A stretch of 64,000 nt of DNA from NCBI RefSeq assembly GCF_007000325.2, contig NZ_CP117268.1, positions 1,426,001-1,490,000 of the forward strand. The letters run 5' to 3'. This DNA comes from Rhizobium rhododendri. GTDB lineage: Bacteria > Pseudomonadota > Alphaproteobacteria > Rhizobiales > Rhizobiaceae. Positions 19,468 to 27,304 of the stretch are shown here, one piece after another. A program made the translations under genes and the position numbers. Under the pieces are notes generated by a model. That model saw only the letters and a list, made by a program, of their open reading frames with translations, had not been told where the DNA came from and made no database searches. Position 1 is the first letter of the stretch. Every line of letters starts with the position of its first letter.

Positions 19468-20292
19468 ATGCAGATTGCGATCATCGCAGATCCCCATATC
19501 GGCGCGAAGACCGATGATTTCGTTGCCAACTGGAATGCGGCGGTGGCGCACGTCAACGATCTCGATGTGGCATTCACGATTGTGCTCGGAGACCTGACGC
19601 TCGATGGCGCCAATCTGGAAGCGGATCTTGCTTTCGCGCGGCAATCTCTCGACACACTCCGCCGGCCGGTTCTCGTGCTGCCCGGCAACCACGACGTGGG
19701 CGATATCTCGCGCGCCAGCCGTCAGCCGGCAAGCCGCGAAAGACTGGAGCGCTGGAACCGGCATCTCGGCGCGGACCGCTGGATTTGCGACGATATTCCG
19801 GGATGGCGGCTGATCGGCATCGACAGCCAGGTTCTTGCGACCGGATTGGCTGAAGAAGCCGAGCAGTGGCATTGGCTTGACGAGGCGTTTGGCGGACGGG
19901 GCGAGCGCGCCCCTGTCCTGCTCACCCACATGCCGCTGTTTCTAGAGAACTGGGACGAAGCCGATCGACCCTACTGGGCCATCCCGACTGCGGCGCGGCA
20001 ACGGTTGCGGATGCTGGTGGAGAGCACCGGAACGGCTGCCATCGTCAGCGCCCATATCCACCGGACCCTCGATCTTCCAGGCGCCGATGGTCCCCGCCAG
20101 ATCTGGGCAGCGGCGACGAGCTTCCTGTCGCGCGATGCGTCGATGCCGTCACAGCCGGGCGCGGCAAACCTCGGTATCACGATACTCGACTTTACCGACG
20201 GCGCGCTCAAGGTCCGCTTCGACAGTGTTGCGGGCATCTCGGAGACCTACATCGAGGATTCTAACGGCTCGATTTATCCGAAACCGGAATAG
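19468..20292 (+). CDS. Metallophosphoesterase (cyclic nucleotide phosphodiesterase-like)
   Basis: Calcineurin-like phosphoesterase of 274 residues. The five metal-binding blocks are all present: IIADPHIG (Asp8, His10), VLGDLTLDG, LPGNHDVGD, LLTHMPLF and SAHIHRTLD. The last block has Ala where most members have Gly (GHxH). No signal peptide is seen, so it acts in the cytoplasm, hydrolysing a phosphodiester or monoester. The start at 19468 has AGAGAGG six bases upstream; the frame is open further upstream, but that sequence looks non-coding. It is divergent from the ATPase-less ABC operon across 294 bp, so the two may share a substrate and regulation. Confidence 0.83.
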   Translation: MQIAIIADPHIGAKTDDFVANWNAAVAHVNDLDVAFTIVLGDLTLDGANLEADLAFARQSLDTLRRPVLVLPGNHDVGDISRASRQPASRERLERWNRHLGADRWICDDIPGWRLIGIDSQVLATGLAEEAEQWHWLDEAFGGRGERAPVLLTHMPLFLENWDEADRPYWAIPTAARQRLRMLVESTGTAAIVSAHIHRTLDLPGADGPRQIWAAATSFLSRDASMPSQPGAANLGITILDFTDGALKVRFDSVAGISETYIEDSNGSIYPKPE

Positions 20293-20413
20293 CGGTCCTC
20301 GTTGCGGGCATAGCAGTTGCCGATTTTGATCGTGGCTGGCTAACGATGTCGTTTTATGGCAAACGTGGGGGCATCAGTTCAATGCAGTCAACGACGTCAA
20401 TCGGAACGCGAGA

Positions 20414-20680
20414 ATGATCGAAAGTCAAACCAGGCAGGCAGATTGGCGCCGCGCCAACCCGATGAAGTACAATGCTCATCTCGCGGTGCAGCGTGCCATC
20501 GTCGCCGGCGATCTCGAAAAGCTCGGCTGTGAAGTCTGTGGTCACGATGCCGTCGACGCCCATCACGACGAGTATGACGAACCCCTGAGGGTTCGCTGGC
20601 TTTGCCGCAGACATCACACGCGTCTTCATCGCTACGGCGAAGACATGTTTCCACTGCGGTCGAATACAGACCAGCGCTGA
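20414..20680 (+). CDS. Small HNH-like zinc-finger protein
   Basis: An 88-residue protein with a CxxC at 39-42 (CEVCG), AHHDEYDEPL around residues 49-58 and a second metal pair CRRHH at 64-68. This is the treble-clef arrangement of small HNH-like proteins common in phages and bacterial genomes, with the histidine-histidine-aspartate at the expected active-site position. Whether it cuts DNA is unknown; the domain is minimal and has no partner gene here. It is followed by a good plus-strand terminator. It might be a phage relic, but base composition is like its neighbours. Confidence 0.62.
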   Translation: MIESQTRQADWRRANPMKYNAHLAVQRAIVAGDLEKLGCEVCGHDAVDAHHDEYDEPLRVRWLCRRHHTRLHRYGEDMFPLRSNTDQR

Positions 20681-20723
20681 TCGGTTTGGGATTTTGCCGT
20701 CCTGTCGTCTCTGACAGTTTTGG

Positions 20724-20763
20724 GGCCACCGGCAGTGTCGTTTGCCGGCGGCCTTTTCGTTTT
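20724..20763 (+). terminator. Rho-independent terminator of the HNH-like gene
   Basis: Stem GGCCACCGGCA (20724-20734) / TGCCGGCGGCC (20743-20753) with one A-C mismatch and an 8-base loop, followed by TTTTCGTTTT. It lies between the convergent HNH-like and protease genes and functions on the plus strand; the minus strand has no T-run. Confidence 0.8.
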
Positions 20764-22846
20764 ACTTCGAGTTCGCCGCCTTTATGCCGGCGTCGTCGGC
20801 CATGATGGATGCCGCCTCGTTCAAGAGGACATCCTTGGCGTTCTTGCGGGCGGTTTCGATGGCGATATCGGCACTCAGGCTGCGTTCGTTTGCCTGCAGG
20901 CCATCGTCTTCCCCGGGGTCGACGCCATCGTTTATCTTCTCGCGTGATTTGTCACGGGTCGCCTGAGCTGCCAGTTCCTTGCGACGCTCTGCCTCGTTGA
21001 GAGAAACGATGCCCTTCTCGCGCTGCGCCTTCAACTCGGCGATGTCTTCGACCAGACGCTTGAAATCCGGATCGTTGGCAACGCGTGCGTCGTGGCGGCT
21101 CTGCAGCTGCGGTATCTTTGCCGCCACATCGCCTTCCGGCTTGTAGTTGGCCGGCTTGATCTGCGTCCATGGAAGAGCATTGTCGTAGCTGGCCTCGCCG
21201 AAGGTCTTCGGGTCCGACAGGCTCGGCAGCCCGATGTCCGGCGTCACGCCGCGCAACTGGGTAGTGCCCCCATTGATGCGGAAGAACTGCGCTATCGTCA
21301 TTTTCAGTTCGCCGAATTTCGGTTTGGCGTTGTGCGCGACCTGATCGAGATTGACCACTGTCTGCACGGTACCCTTGCCGAAGCTGGGTTCACCGATGAT
21401 CACGCCGCGGCTGTAGTCCTGGATTGCGGCCGCGAAAATCTCCGAGGCGGATGCGGAACCGCGGTTAATGAGCACGCCGACCGGACCTGTCCAGGCAGCA
21501 GGCGAGCGGTCGTCGCCCTCAATGGCAACCTTGCCGCCAGCATCGCGCTGCTGGACGACGGGACCCTTGCCCGTAAACAGACCGGTGAGATCAATCGCTT
21601 CGGCCAGCGACCCGCCGCCATTGTTGCGCAGGTCGATAAGAACGCCGTCTGCCTTGTCCTGTTTCAATTCGTCGATGAGCTTGGCCACATCACGGCTGGC
21701 GCTACGGTAATCCTTGTCGCCCTTGCGGCGAGCGTCGAAGTCTTCGTAGAAGGCCGGCAGGGTAATCACGCCAATCTTGCGCGTCGCATCGCCGTCCTTG
21801 ATGGAGAGCAGCGTTTTCTTGGCGGCCTGCTTTTCGAGGCTGATCTTGTCGCGCGTCAGGCTGACGATGTGATGGGCGCCATCGGCACCTGCTTCCGCTG
21901 GCAAGATATCGAGGCGAACAATGGAGTCCTTGGCGCCGCGGATCATCTGGACGATCTCGTCGAGGCGAGTGCCGACCACTTCCTTCACCGGACCATCGGC
22001 GCCCTGGCCAACGCCGATAATACGATCGCCGACGGCAAGCTTGCCCGACACCTGCGCCGGGCCGCCGGGAACAAGCTCGCGGATCGTGGTGTAATCGTCG
22101 CGTTCTTGCAGCACTGCGCCGATGCCGACCAGCGACAGCTTCATCGAGATATCGAATTCAGCCGAAGCGGTGGCGCCGAAATAGTCCGTGTGCGGGTCTA
22201 TGGATGTGGTGTAGGCATCCATGAACGATTGGAACACGTCTTCGCTCTTGTATTTGTAGGCCCGCTCCAGCGAATTTTCATAGCGCTTGTCGAGCGTATC
22301 GCGAATGGCTGCGTCGTCCTTGCCTGCAAGTTTGAGGCGGAGCCAGTCACCTTTGACGCGCTTGCGCCAGAGATCGTCGATCTCGGCTTCCGACTTCGGC
22401 CAAGGCGCATCTTCGCGCAGGAAGGAATAGCTCTCGTCCTTGCTGAAATCGAAACTCGTCTTCAGCAAGTCGCGCGCATAATTCATACGGTCGACGACAC
22501 GCTGCTCATAGAGATTGAACATTGAGAACGGAATCTGCAGGTCTTCCTTGTTGACAGCATCGTCCAGCTTGGTGTCCTGAGCCTTGAACTTGTCGATATC
22601 GGCCTGCAGGAACAGCATCCTGTCCGGATCCAGCGACTTGATGAACCTGTCCATTATCTTCACCGACAACGCATCGTCGAGCGGAACCGGCTTGTAGCTG
22701 AAGCGGGTGAGAAACTGGGCGCTGAGATGTGCAGCCTGTCCCTGTTGCGGTAGCGGCGCCAATACGGGCAGCGGTCCCATTTCCAGAGCATAAGCCGAAG
22801 ATGAAAGCGCCAGAAAGATGCCGAGGAAACCAGAAAGTCTACGCAT
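20762..22846 (-). CDS. prc: Carboxy-terminal (tail-specific) processing protease
   Basis: Periplasmic serine protease of 694 residues, the long Prc/Tsp form. A signal peptide covers about residues 1-20. A helical N-terminal domain follows, with LDPDRMLFLQADID and SIDPHTDYFGA, then a PDZ domain from about 237 to 320 (GIGAVLQERDDYTTIRELVP). The S41 catalytic domain carries the Ser-Lys dyad: Ser466 in NRGSASASEIF, Asp477, and Lys491 in EPSFGKGTVQ, matching E. coli spacing of 11 and 25 residues. The C-terminal part is rich in charged residues (DUF3340-like). It trims C-termini of envelope proteins. It is convergent with the upstream small gene and appears monocistronic. Confidence 0.93.
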   Translation of the reverse strand: MRRLSGFLGIFLALSSSAYALEMGPLPVLAPLPQQGQAAHLSAQFLTRFSYKPVPLDDALSVKIMDRFIKSLDPDRMLFLQADIDKFKAQDTKLDDAVNKEDLQIPFSMFNLYEQRVVDRMNYARDLLKTSFDFSKDESYSFLREDAPWPKSEAEIDDLWRKRVKGDWLRLKLAGKDDAAIRDTLDKRYENSLERAYKYKSEDVFQSFMDAYTTSIDPHTDYFGATASAEFDISMKLSLVGIGAVLQERDDYTTIRELVPGGPAQVSGKLAVGDRIIGVGQGADGPVKEVVGTRLDEIVQMIRGAKDSIVRLDILPAEAGADGAHHIVSLTRDKISLEKQAAKKTLLSIKDGDATRKIGVITLPAFYEDFDARRKGDKDYRSASRDVAKLIDELKQDKADGVLIDLRNNGGGSLAEAIDLTGLFTGKGPVVQQRDAGGKVAIEGDDRSPAAWTGPVGVLINRGSASASEIFAAAIQDYSRGVIIGEPSFGKGTVQTVVNLDQVAHNAKPKFGELKMTIAQFFRINGGTTQLRGVTPDIGLPSLSDPKTFGEASYDNALPWTQIKPANYKPEGDVAAKIPQLQSRHDARVANDPDFKRLVEDIAELKAQREKGIVSLNEAERRKELAAQATRDKSREKINDGVDPGEDDGLQANERSLSADIAIETARKNAKDVLLNEAASIMADDAGIKAANSK

Positions 22847-23066
22847 TCAGCTTTGATCCAATTCGTAATGCCGAGTCTCGATGCTTAGCGTTGGTGGAAC
22901 AATTTTAGACTTTTGGCAACCAAGGGGATGAGCAAAGCGTATGGCGTTTCTCAAACGTCGTTACCCCTATCTTCTGAAGGCGGGCCTGGAATTCGGCTAA
23001 AGATGCCACTCGAGCGCGGCCTTGTGCGCATTTCAGCGAATTTATAACGGGAATTCCGGCATGAAA

Positions 23067-23087
23067 GCGGCAGCCGGTGGCTGCCGC
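23067..23087 (-). terminator. Hairpin after the DUF533 gene
   Basis: A perfect 9-bp stem GCGGCAGCC (23067-23075) / GGCTGCCGC (23079-23087) with a 3-base loop, 36 bp past the stop of the minus-strand gene at 23124. Only TTTC follows on the minus strand, so termination strength is uncertain. Confidence 0.5.
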
Positions 23088-23123
23088 CGTCACCAAAGCG
23101 TGAATGCCAATTTTGCGCGATTG

Positions 23124-23843
23124 TTATTGTGGGGCAGCGTTCTTCGTCTGCACCACCATTGCCTCGATATGATCGACGAGACCATCGGCAAGGCCGAGGC
23201 GTCCTGCGAGAAGATCCAGATAGCCTCGCTCTGCGCGAGTATCCGGCTCGATCGTCAGCCTCGAGGCTGTGTAGAGTTCGACCTTCTGTTCCTCACTGAC
23301 GGCCGCTGCGATCAGGGCGTCGAGGTCCGTTGGCACGGTCAATTCTCGCTGGATGAAATTCGCAGCCTCACCCGTCACGTCGGCCGCTGCAATCTTGTCC
23401 ATGATCAGCGCCCGCTCGGCATCGTCGACATGGCCGTCGGCCTTGGCAGCGGCAATCATGGCGCGGATAAGCACCAGCACGAACTCGTTGCTGTTGGCAG
23501 GCGAAGACGGTGCGAAGGGGGAATTATCCGGCGGCGGCAGCACAGGCTGTTGTCCCTGCGAAGAAACCTGCGGCGATGTCACCGGCGCGGAGCCCGACTG
23601 GTAATTCTTGTAGGCCTGGTAGCCAAGCCCTGCGATGGCGGCAAGGCCGCCGACGGCAAGCGTATTTCCAGCGATGCTGCGCCCGGTCTTGGTGCCAAGC
23701 AACACGCCGAGGATCGCGCTTGTTGCCAACGGGTTTTCCCGGGCTTTGCCGATCGCATCTCCCGCCCGGTCCCGCACTGTCCCTCCGAGCCCGGGAACCT
23801 GCGACGTCAGGAACTGGTCGAGAAGTTTCTTCGCATCGAACAT
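23124..23843 (-). CDS. DUF533 / YebE-like membrane-anchored protein
   Basis: A 239-residue protein. The N-terminal 35 residues are amphipathic, then a Gly- and Ala-rich hydrophobic region (about 40-75) can span or enter the inner membrane. A Pro-, Ser- and Gln-rich linker (about 83-113) leads to a helical C-terminal domain with IRAMIAAAKADGHVDDAER, which resembles TerB-like domains. This layout is that of the DUF533 family (E. coli YebE). The function is not known; some members respond to envelope stress. The ATG at 23843 is used because AGGAGG lies eight bases before it; an in-frame ATG at 23891 would add 16 residues. Confidence 0.8.
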   Translation of the reverse strand: MFDAKKLLDQFLTSQVPGLGGTVRDRAGDAIGKARENPLATSAILGVLLGTKTGRSIAGNTLAVGGLAAIAGLGYQAYKNYQSGSAPVTSPQVSSQGQQPVLPPPDNSPFAPSSPANSNEFVLVLIRAMIAAAKADGHVDDAERALIMDKIAAADVTGEAANFIQRELTVPTDLDALIAAAVSEEQKVELYTASRLTIEPDTRAERGYLDLLAGRLGLADGLVDHIEAMVVQTKNAAPQ

Positions 23844-23973
23844 AGTCAACTGCCTCCTTGATGATGATTGATAGATAGGAGCAGTCCGCACGAATACAAA
23901 TTTCGCCAGATCGGAAAGGACCGGGATGGGAGGGTGATGGCCCTATCAGCGGTCGTGAGGCGAGGTGGCCTCA

Positions 23974-24010
23974 TTGTATGTAGATAGAAAGATGTATAAA
24001 GATGTATATC
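23974..24010 (+). promoter_or_regulatory. Probable vapB promoter with direct-repeat operator
   Basis: An AT-rich island in GC-rich surroundings holds two copies of GATGTATA at 23991-23998 and 24001-24008, 10 bp apart, preceded by TTGTAT (23974-23979), with TATAAA at 23995-24000. The repeats could be the VapB or VapBC operator for autorepression. The promoter elements have only 15-bp spacing, so they are tentative. Confidence 0.4.
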
Positions 24011-24041
24011 TTCTGGTGTGAGGATCTACAAGGAGATACCG

Positions 24042-24287
24042 ATGGCCATCAACGTCAACAACCCGCAGGCCGATGCTCTGACCCGCAAGTTTGCAAGCGT
24101 CGCCGGTGTGAGCATAACCGATGCTATCGTCATCGCCATGAAGGAGGCGCTGGAGCGACGTCTTAATCTGGAGAGCGCAACGGAAACGGCTGCGCGGCTG
24201 CGCGCCAAGCACGGCCTCGTCTTGTCCGCCCGGGGCAAGGAGCCTCTTCCCAGGTCGGTTTTTGACGAGATGTGGGACGGGAAATAA
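24042..24287 (+). CDS. vapB: VapB-type antitoxin
   Basis: An 81-residue protein of the Rv0623-like antitoxin family. Residues 2-45 (AINVNNPQADALTRKFASVA then ITDAIVIAMKEALERR) form a ribbon-helix-helix-like DNA-binding part. The C-terminus, LPRSVFDEMWDGK, is the toxin-wrapping tail. AAGGAGA five bases before the ATG at 24042 decides the start over an ATG at 24018. The last base of its stop codon is the first base of the vapC start (TAATG), so toxin and antitoxin are coupled. It would neutralise VapC and repress the pair. Confidence 0.85.
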   Translation: MAINVNNPQADALTRKFASVAGVSITDAIVIAMKEALERRLNLESATETAARLRAKHGLVLSARGKEPLPRSVFDEMWDGK

Positions 24288-24691
24288 TGTACGTTGACGC
24301 GTGCGCCATCATTGCTCTTGCATCTGACGAACCTGAAGCCAAGCGTGTTGCAGATGCCCTTTTGTCCGCAAAGACGCGGATCACATCCGCCGTCGCTGTC
24401 CTCGAAGCAGCAATGGCCTTGGCAAGGCCCGATAAGTTCGACCGGTCGATTGCTGACATCGAGCCATTCTTGATGGAATTCCTGGAGGCGCGCGGCATCG
24501 AATTATACGACCTGCCGCCCGGCAAGAGCGCCACGACCCTATCACTGATGGCGGCCGACAAATACGGTAGCGGTCGCAACAGACTAAACCTTGGCGATTG
24601 CCTCCATTATGCATGCGCCAAATATTACCAAGTGCCGATGCTCGCAACGCATGACGAGTTTCGTCAAACCGATCTCCAGACAATTCCCTGA
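24287..24691 (+). CDS. vapC: VapC-type PIN-domain ribonuclease toxin
   Basis: PIN-domain protein of 134 residues. The acidic active site is visible: Asp in MYVDACAIIALA, Glu in AVLEAAMALAR, and Asp in LNLGDCLHYACAK, with THDEFRQTDL as the usual C-terminal block. All residues needed for Mg-dependent RNA cleavage appear present, so the toxin is probably active. It is directly coupled to vapB. A GC-rich inverted repeat without a T-run lies just after the stop (24699-24719). The pair is chromosomal with no mobile element nearby. Confidence 0.87.
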   Translation: MYVDACAIIALASDEPEAKRVADALLSAKTRITSAVAVLEAAMALARPDKFDRSIADIEPFLMEFLEARGIELYDLPPGKSATTLSLMAADKYGSGRNRLNLGDCLHYACAKYYQVPMLATHDEFRQTDLQTIP

Positions 24692-24844
24692 CGCCTCCGC
24701 GCGCCTATGACACGCGCGCGAGCAGCTGGGCGGCAAATCGCGCGTTGGCTACAGTCAAAAAGCAGCCGTGTTTCATTCGCAAAATGCTGCAACGCACACT
24801 ATCTGATTTGACGTCGCTTCGATTTTCACAACGGGAACCGCTGC

Positions 24845-25744
24845 ATGGTTTTGCCCCAGTCAGCTCGTCTACACCGGATGCTCGGCTATATCGGCTGGCC
24901 TCTTGCCCTGCTCTTCCTCTGGGATATCGCCATCACTCTGGCCTATGTCTATCTTCCCCACCCTTGGCTGGATCTGCCAGCGCTGCCGATGAGCCTGCTC
25001 GGATCGGCACTGGCCCTGTTTCTGGGTTTCCGGAACAACAACGCCTATAATCGTTGGTGGGAGGCGCGGACGCTTTGGGGGGCGATGGTGAACGCGTCGC
25101 GCTCCTATGGGCGAGAGGTGTTCCACCTGATCGACAAAAACGGCGAAAGCTTCGATCTGCGCCACGACCTCGTTCGACGCCAGATCGCCTACGTGAACGC
25201 CCTGCGCTGTCATCTGCGTCGGCAGCCGAACGAGGACGAGATCCGAGCCTTCCTCTGCGACAACGAACTCGAGTCGTTGAAGGGGGTGACAAATGTGCCG
25301 AACGCAATCCTCAACGAGACTGCCGCGCTACTGGCCGACGCACGCCAGCAAGGCTGGATCGATTCGATGCGCAGTATCCAGATCGAAAGCGTCCTTGTCG
25401 ACATGAGCAATGCCCAGGGCGGAATGGAGCGGATCAAGAATACGCCTCTGCCGCGTGAATATGGCTACTACCCGACGCTGTTCGTTCACATTTTCTGCAT
25501 TCTGCTGCCAATCGGTCTTGTCGATAGCCTAACGATCTATACACCGCTTGCATCGACCATCGTCGGTTTCATGCTGCTGGCCATGGATCGCATCGGCTCC
25601 GATCTGCAGGATCCGTTCGAAAATCGTGCCCACGACGTGCCCCTGACCTCGCTTTGCCGGACAATACAGATCGACCTCGAGCAACTGGTCGGCGGAGGCA
25701 ATGCCACGAAGCCGATCCGACCAGTCGAAAATGTCCTCTGGTAG
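24845..25744 (+). CDS. Bestrophin-like membrane protein
   Basis: A 299-residue inner membrane protein of the bestrophin/UPF0187 (YneE) family. Helices near residues 14-35 (IGWPLALLFLWDIAITLAYV) and 47-62 precede GFRNNNAYNRWWEARTLWGA, the most conserved block of the family. The C-terminal half has two further helices and PFENRAHDVPLTSLCRTIQI. Bacterial members form pentameric ion channels; the ion here is not known. It stands alone between vapC and the convergent amino acid ABC operon, 19 bp from the end of the latter. Confidence 0.87.
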   Translation: MVLPQSARLHRMLGYIGWPLALLFLWDIAITLAYVYLPHPWLDLPALPMSLLGSALALFLGFRNNNAYNRWWEARTLWGAMVNASRSYGREVFHLIDKNGESFDLRHDLVRRQIAYVNALRCHLRRQPNEDEIRAFLCDNELESLKGVTNVPNAILNETAALLADARQQGWIDSMRSIQIESVLVDMSNAQGGMERIKNTPLPREYGYYPTLFVHIFCILLPIGLVDSLTIYTPLASTIVGFMLLAMDRIGSDLQDPFENRAHDVPLTSLCRTIQIDLEQLVGGGNATKPIRPVENVLW

Positions 25745-25763
25745 ACCGCCAGACGGCCGCGCC

Positions 25764-26525
25764 TCAAATATCGTAGGTGTTGGCGGCGTTGATGGTCGAG
25801 ATGAACTGCCTGGTGCGCTCGCGCTGTGGCGCAGTGAACAGGAGCCTTGCATCGCCGGTCTCGACGACGCTGCCTGCCTCCAGAAACACCACGTTGTTGG
25901 CGATCTTCGACGCCAGCCGGAGGTCGTGCGTCGCCATCACCATGGTCGTCCCCTCAGACGCAAGCTTGCTTAAGACATCGACAACCTCGGCGGCAAGTTC
26001 AGGATCGAGCGCCGATGTCGGTTCGTCGCAAAGCAGGACGCGGGGCGACGGAGCGAGCGCACGGGCGATTGCTATCCGCTGCTGCTGGCCGCCGGACAGG
26101 GTCGCGGGCCACGCATCTGCCTTGTGCTCCATACCGACCTTCTTCAGAAGATCCATAGCGCTGGCACGCGCTTTGTCACGCGGCCATTTCAGCACGGTGA
26201 CCAGGCTTTCCATGACGTTTTCAATGGCGGTCTGGTGCGGAAAGAGCTGGAAATTCTGGAAGACCATGCCGGTCTGCCGGCGGATTTTCTGGATCGCCTG
26301 CCAGCTGGTTTTTTTGCCCGGTGCGAAGGTCAGCGTCTCCCCGCCGAGGCGGATCGCGCCGGAGGTCGGGATTTCCAGCAGGTTGATGCACCGCAGCAGC
26401 GTGCTCTTGCCGCCCCCGGAAGGGCCGACAAGCGCAGTCACGCTGCCTTCCGGGATGGTGATGTTGATATCCTTGAGGACGACTATGTCGCCGAAACGCT
26501 TTTCGATGTTTGTAAGCTCGATCAT
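25764..26525 (-). CDS. Polar amino acid ABC transporter ATPase
   Basis: Nucleotide-binding subunit of 253 residues in the GlnQ/HisP group. Walker A GPSGGGKST, FQNFQLFPHQTAIENV after the Q-loop, signature LSGGQQQRIAIARAL, Walker B VLLCDEPTSALDPEL and switch ATHDLRLA are all present. I take the ATG at 26525, which overlaps the permease stop (ATGA); the frame extends upstream through the permease gene, but that part is not protein-like. It is the last gene of a minus-strand operon of binding protein, permease and ATPase. The permease appears to be a homodimer since only one gene is present. Confidence 0.9.
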   Translation of the reverse strand: MIELTNIEKRFGDIVVLKDINITIPEGSVTALVGPSGGGKSTLLRCINLLEIPTSGAIRLGGETLTFAPGKKTSWQAIQKIRRQTGMVFQNFQLFPHQTAIENVMESLVTVLKWPRDKARASAMDLLKKVGMEHKADAWPATLSGGQQQRIAIARALAPSPRVLLCDEPTSALDPELAAEVVDVLSKLASEGTTMVMATHDLRLASKIANNVVFLEAGSVVETGDARLLFTAPQRERTRQFISTINAANTYDI

Positions 26526-27244
26526 GCGTTGGCCTCCATCATGCCACCATACCGGGCGAAGCGTCGCTCCAGTCGCACTTGCAGCGTCGACAAGACCGAG
26601 CTCAGTGCAAGGTAGATCAGGGCAGCCTCGATATAGAGAATGAGCGGCTCGTAGGTGGTGGCGACGACACGCTGTGCGGCCTGGAACAGTTCCGGCACCG
26701 TGATCGCTGCGGCGAGCGACGTGTCTTTCACCAACGAGATGAAGGTATTCGACAAGGGCGGGACCGCGACGCGGGCAGCCTGGGGCAGGATCGTCCGGAT
26801 CATCGCCTGGCGCCAGCTCATGCCGATCGAATAGGCCGCCTCCCACTGTCCCTTCGGAACCGATGAAATGACGGCACGGATGATCTCGGAGCTGTAGGCG
26901 CCGATGTTCAGCGTGAAGCCGATCAGGGCTGCCGGAAACGCATCGAGCAGGATCCCGACGCTCGGCAGGCCGTAGAAGATCACGAAGAGCTGCACCAATA
27001 GTGGCGTCCCACGGATGATCCAGACGTAGAAGCGGGCGATCGCTGCCACAGGAGCCGGGCCGAACAGGCGCGCTATTGCCGTGACAAGTCCGAGAATAAG
27101 CCCAAAGGCAAAGGACATCAGGGTCAGCGGTATCGTAAAGATTAGCCCTGCCCAGAGCAGAGGCGCGAGCGAATCCGCCATCAATTGAAGCCAGTGCGGC
27201 AAGGGTATCTCCCTTAAAAAGCGATGCGCCCAGCGAAAGATCAC
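26522..27244 (-). CDS. Polar amino acid ABC transporter permease
   Basis: Inner membrane permease of 240 residues, HisM/GlnP family. FTIPLTLMSFAFGLILG is the first helix. FYVWIIRGTPLLVQLFVIFY is the diagnostic amino acid permease block. QWEAAYSIGMSWRQAMIRTI is the coupling loop, followed by LPQAARVAVPPLSNTFISL. The single permease gene implies a homodimer. It is 60 bp downstream of the binding-protein gene, with a small hairpin between, and overlaps the ATPase gene by 4 bases. Confidence 0.9.
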   Translation of the reverse strand: MIFRWAHRFLREIPLPHWLQLMADSLAPLLWAGLIFTIPLTLMSFAFGLILGLVTAIARLFGPAPVAAIARFYVWIIRGTPLLVQLFVIFYGLPSVGILLDAFPAALIGFTLNIGAYSSEIIRAVISSVPKGQWEAAYSIGMSWRQAMIRTILPQAARVAVPPLSNTFISLVKDTSLAAAITVPELFQAAQRVVATTYEPLILYIEAALIYLALSSVLSTLQVRLERRFARYGGMMEANA

Positions 27245-27283
27245 TGAGCGCCCGTTCGTTCACTATCGTGGTTTTCAGGATTT

Positions 27284-27303
27284 GGAAACGGCTTTCGCCT
27301 TCC
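27284..27303 (-). other. Small hairpin directly after the amino acid binding-protein gene
   Basis: On the minus strand GGAAGGC and GCC-GT-TTCC flank a GAAA tetraloop (27284-27303), with a two-base bulge. It starts right after the stop codon of the binding-protein gene and lies before the permease gene. It may stabilise the upstream message, as do stronger hairpins after other binding-protein genes in this window. Confidence 0.35.
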
Positions 27304-27304
27304 G

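Noticed and set aside
19174..19929. 252-codon in-frame extension upstream of the FbpA-like binding-protein gene
   Set aside because: It would be antisense to the phosphoesterase gene and would bury the Tat signal peptide; the ATG at 19173 has a good ribosome binding site.
21092..22525. Plus-strand open frame opposite the Prc protease gene
   Set aside because: Antisense to a protease with all catalytic residues; no protein-like features.
24699..24719. GCGCGC inverted repeat after vapC as a terminator
   Set aside because: The repeat is a simple alternating sequence with a poor stem and no T-run.
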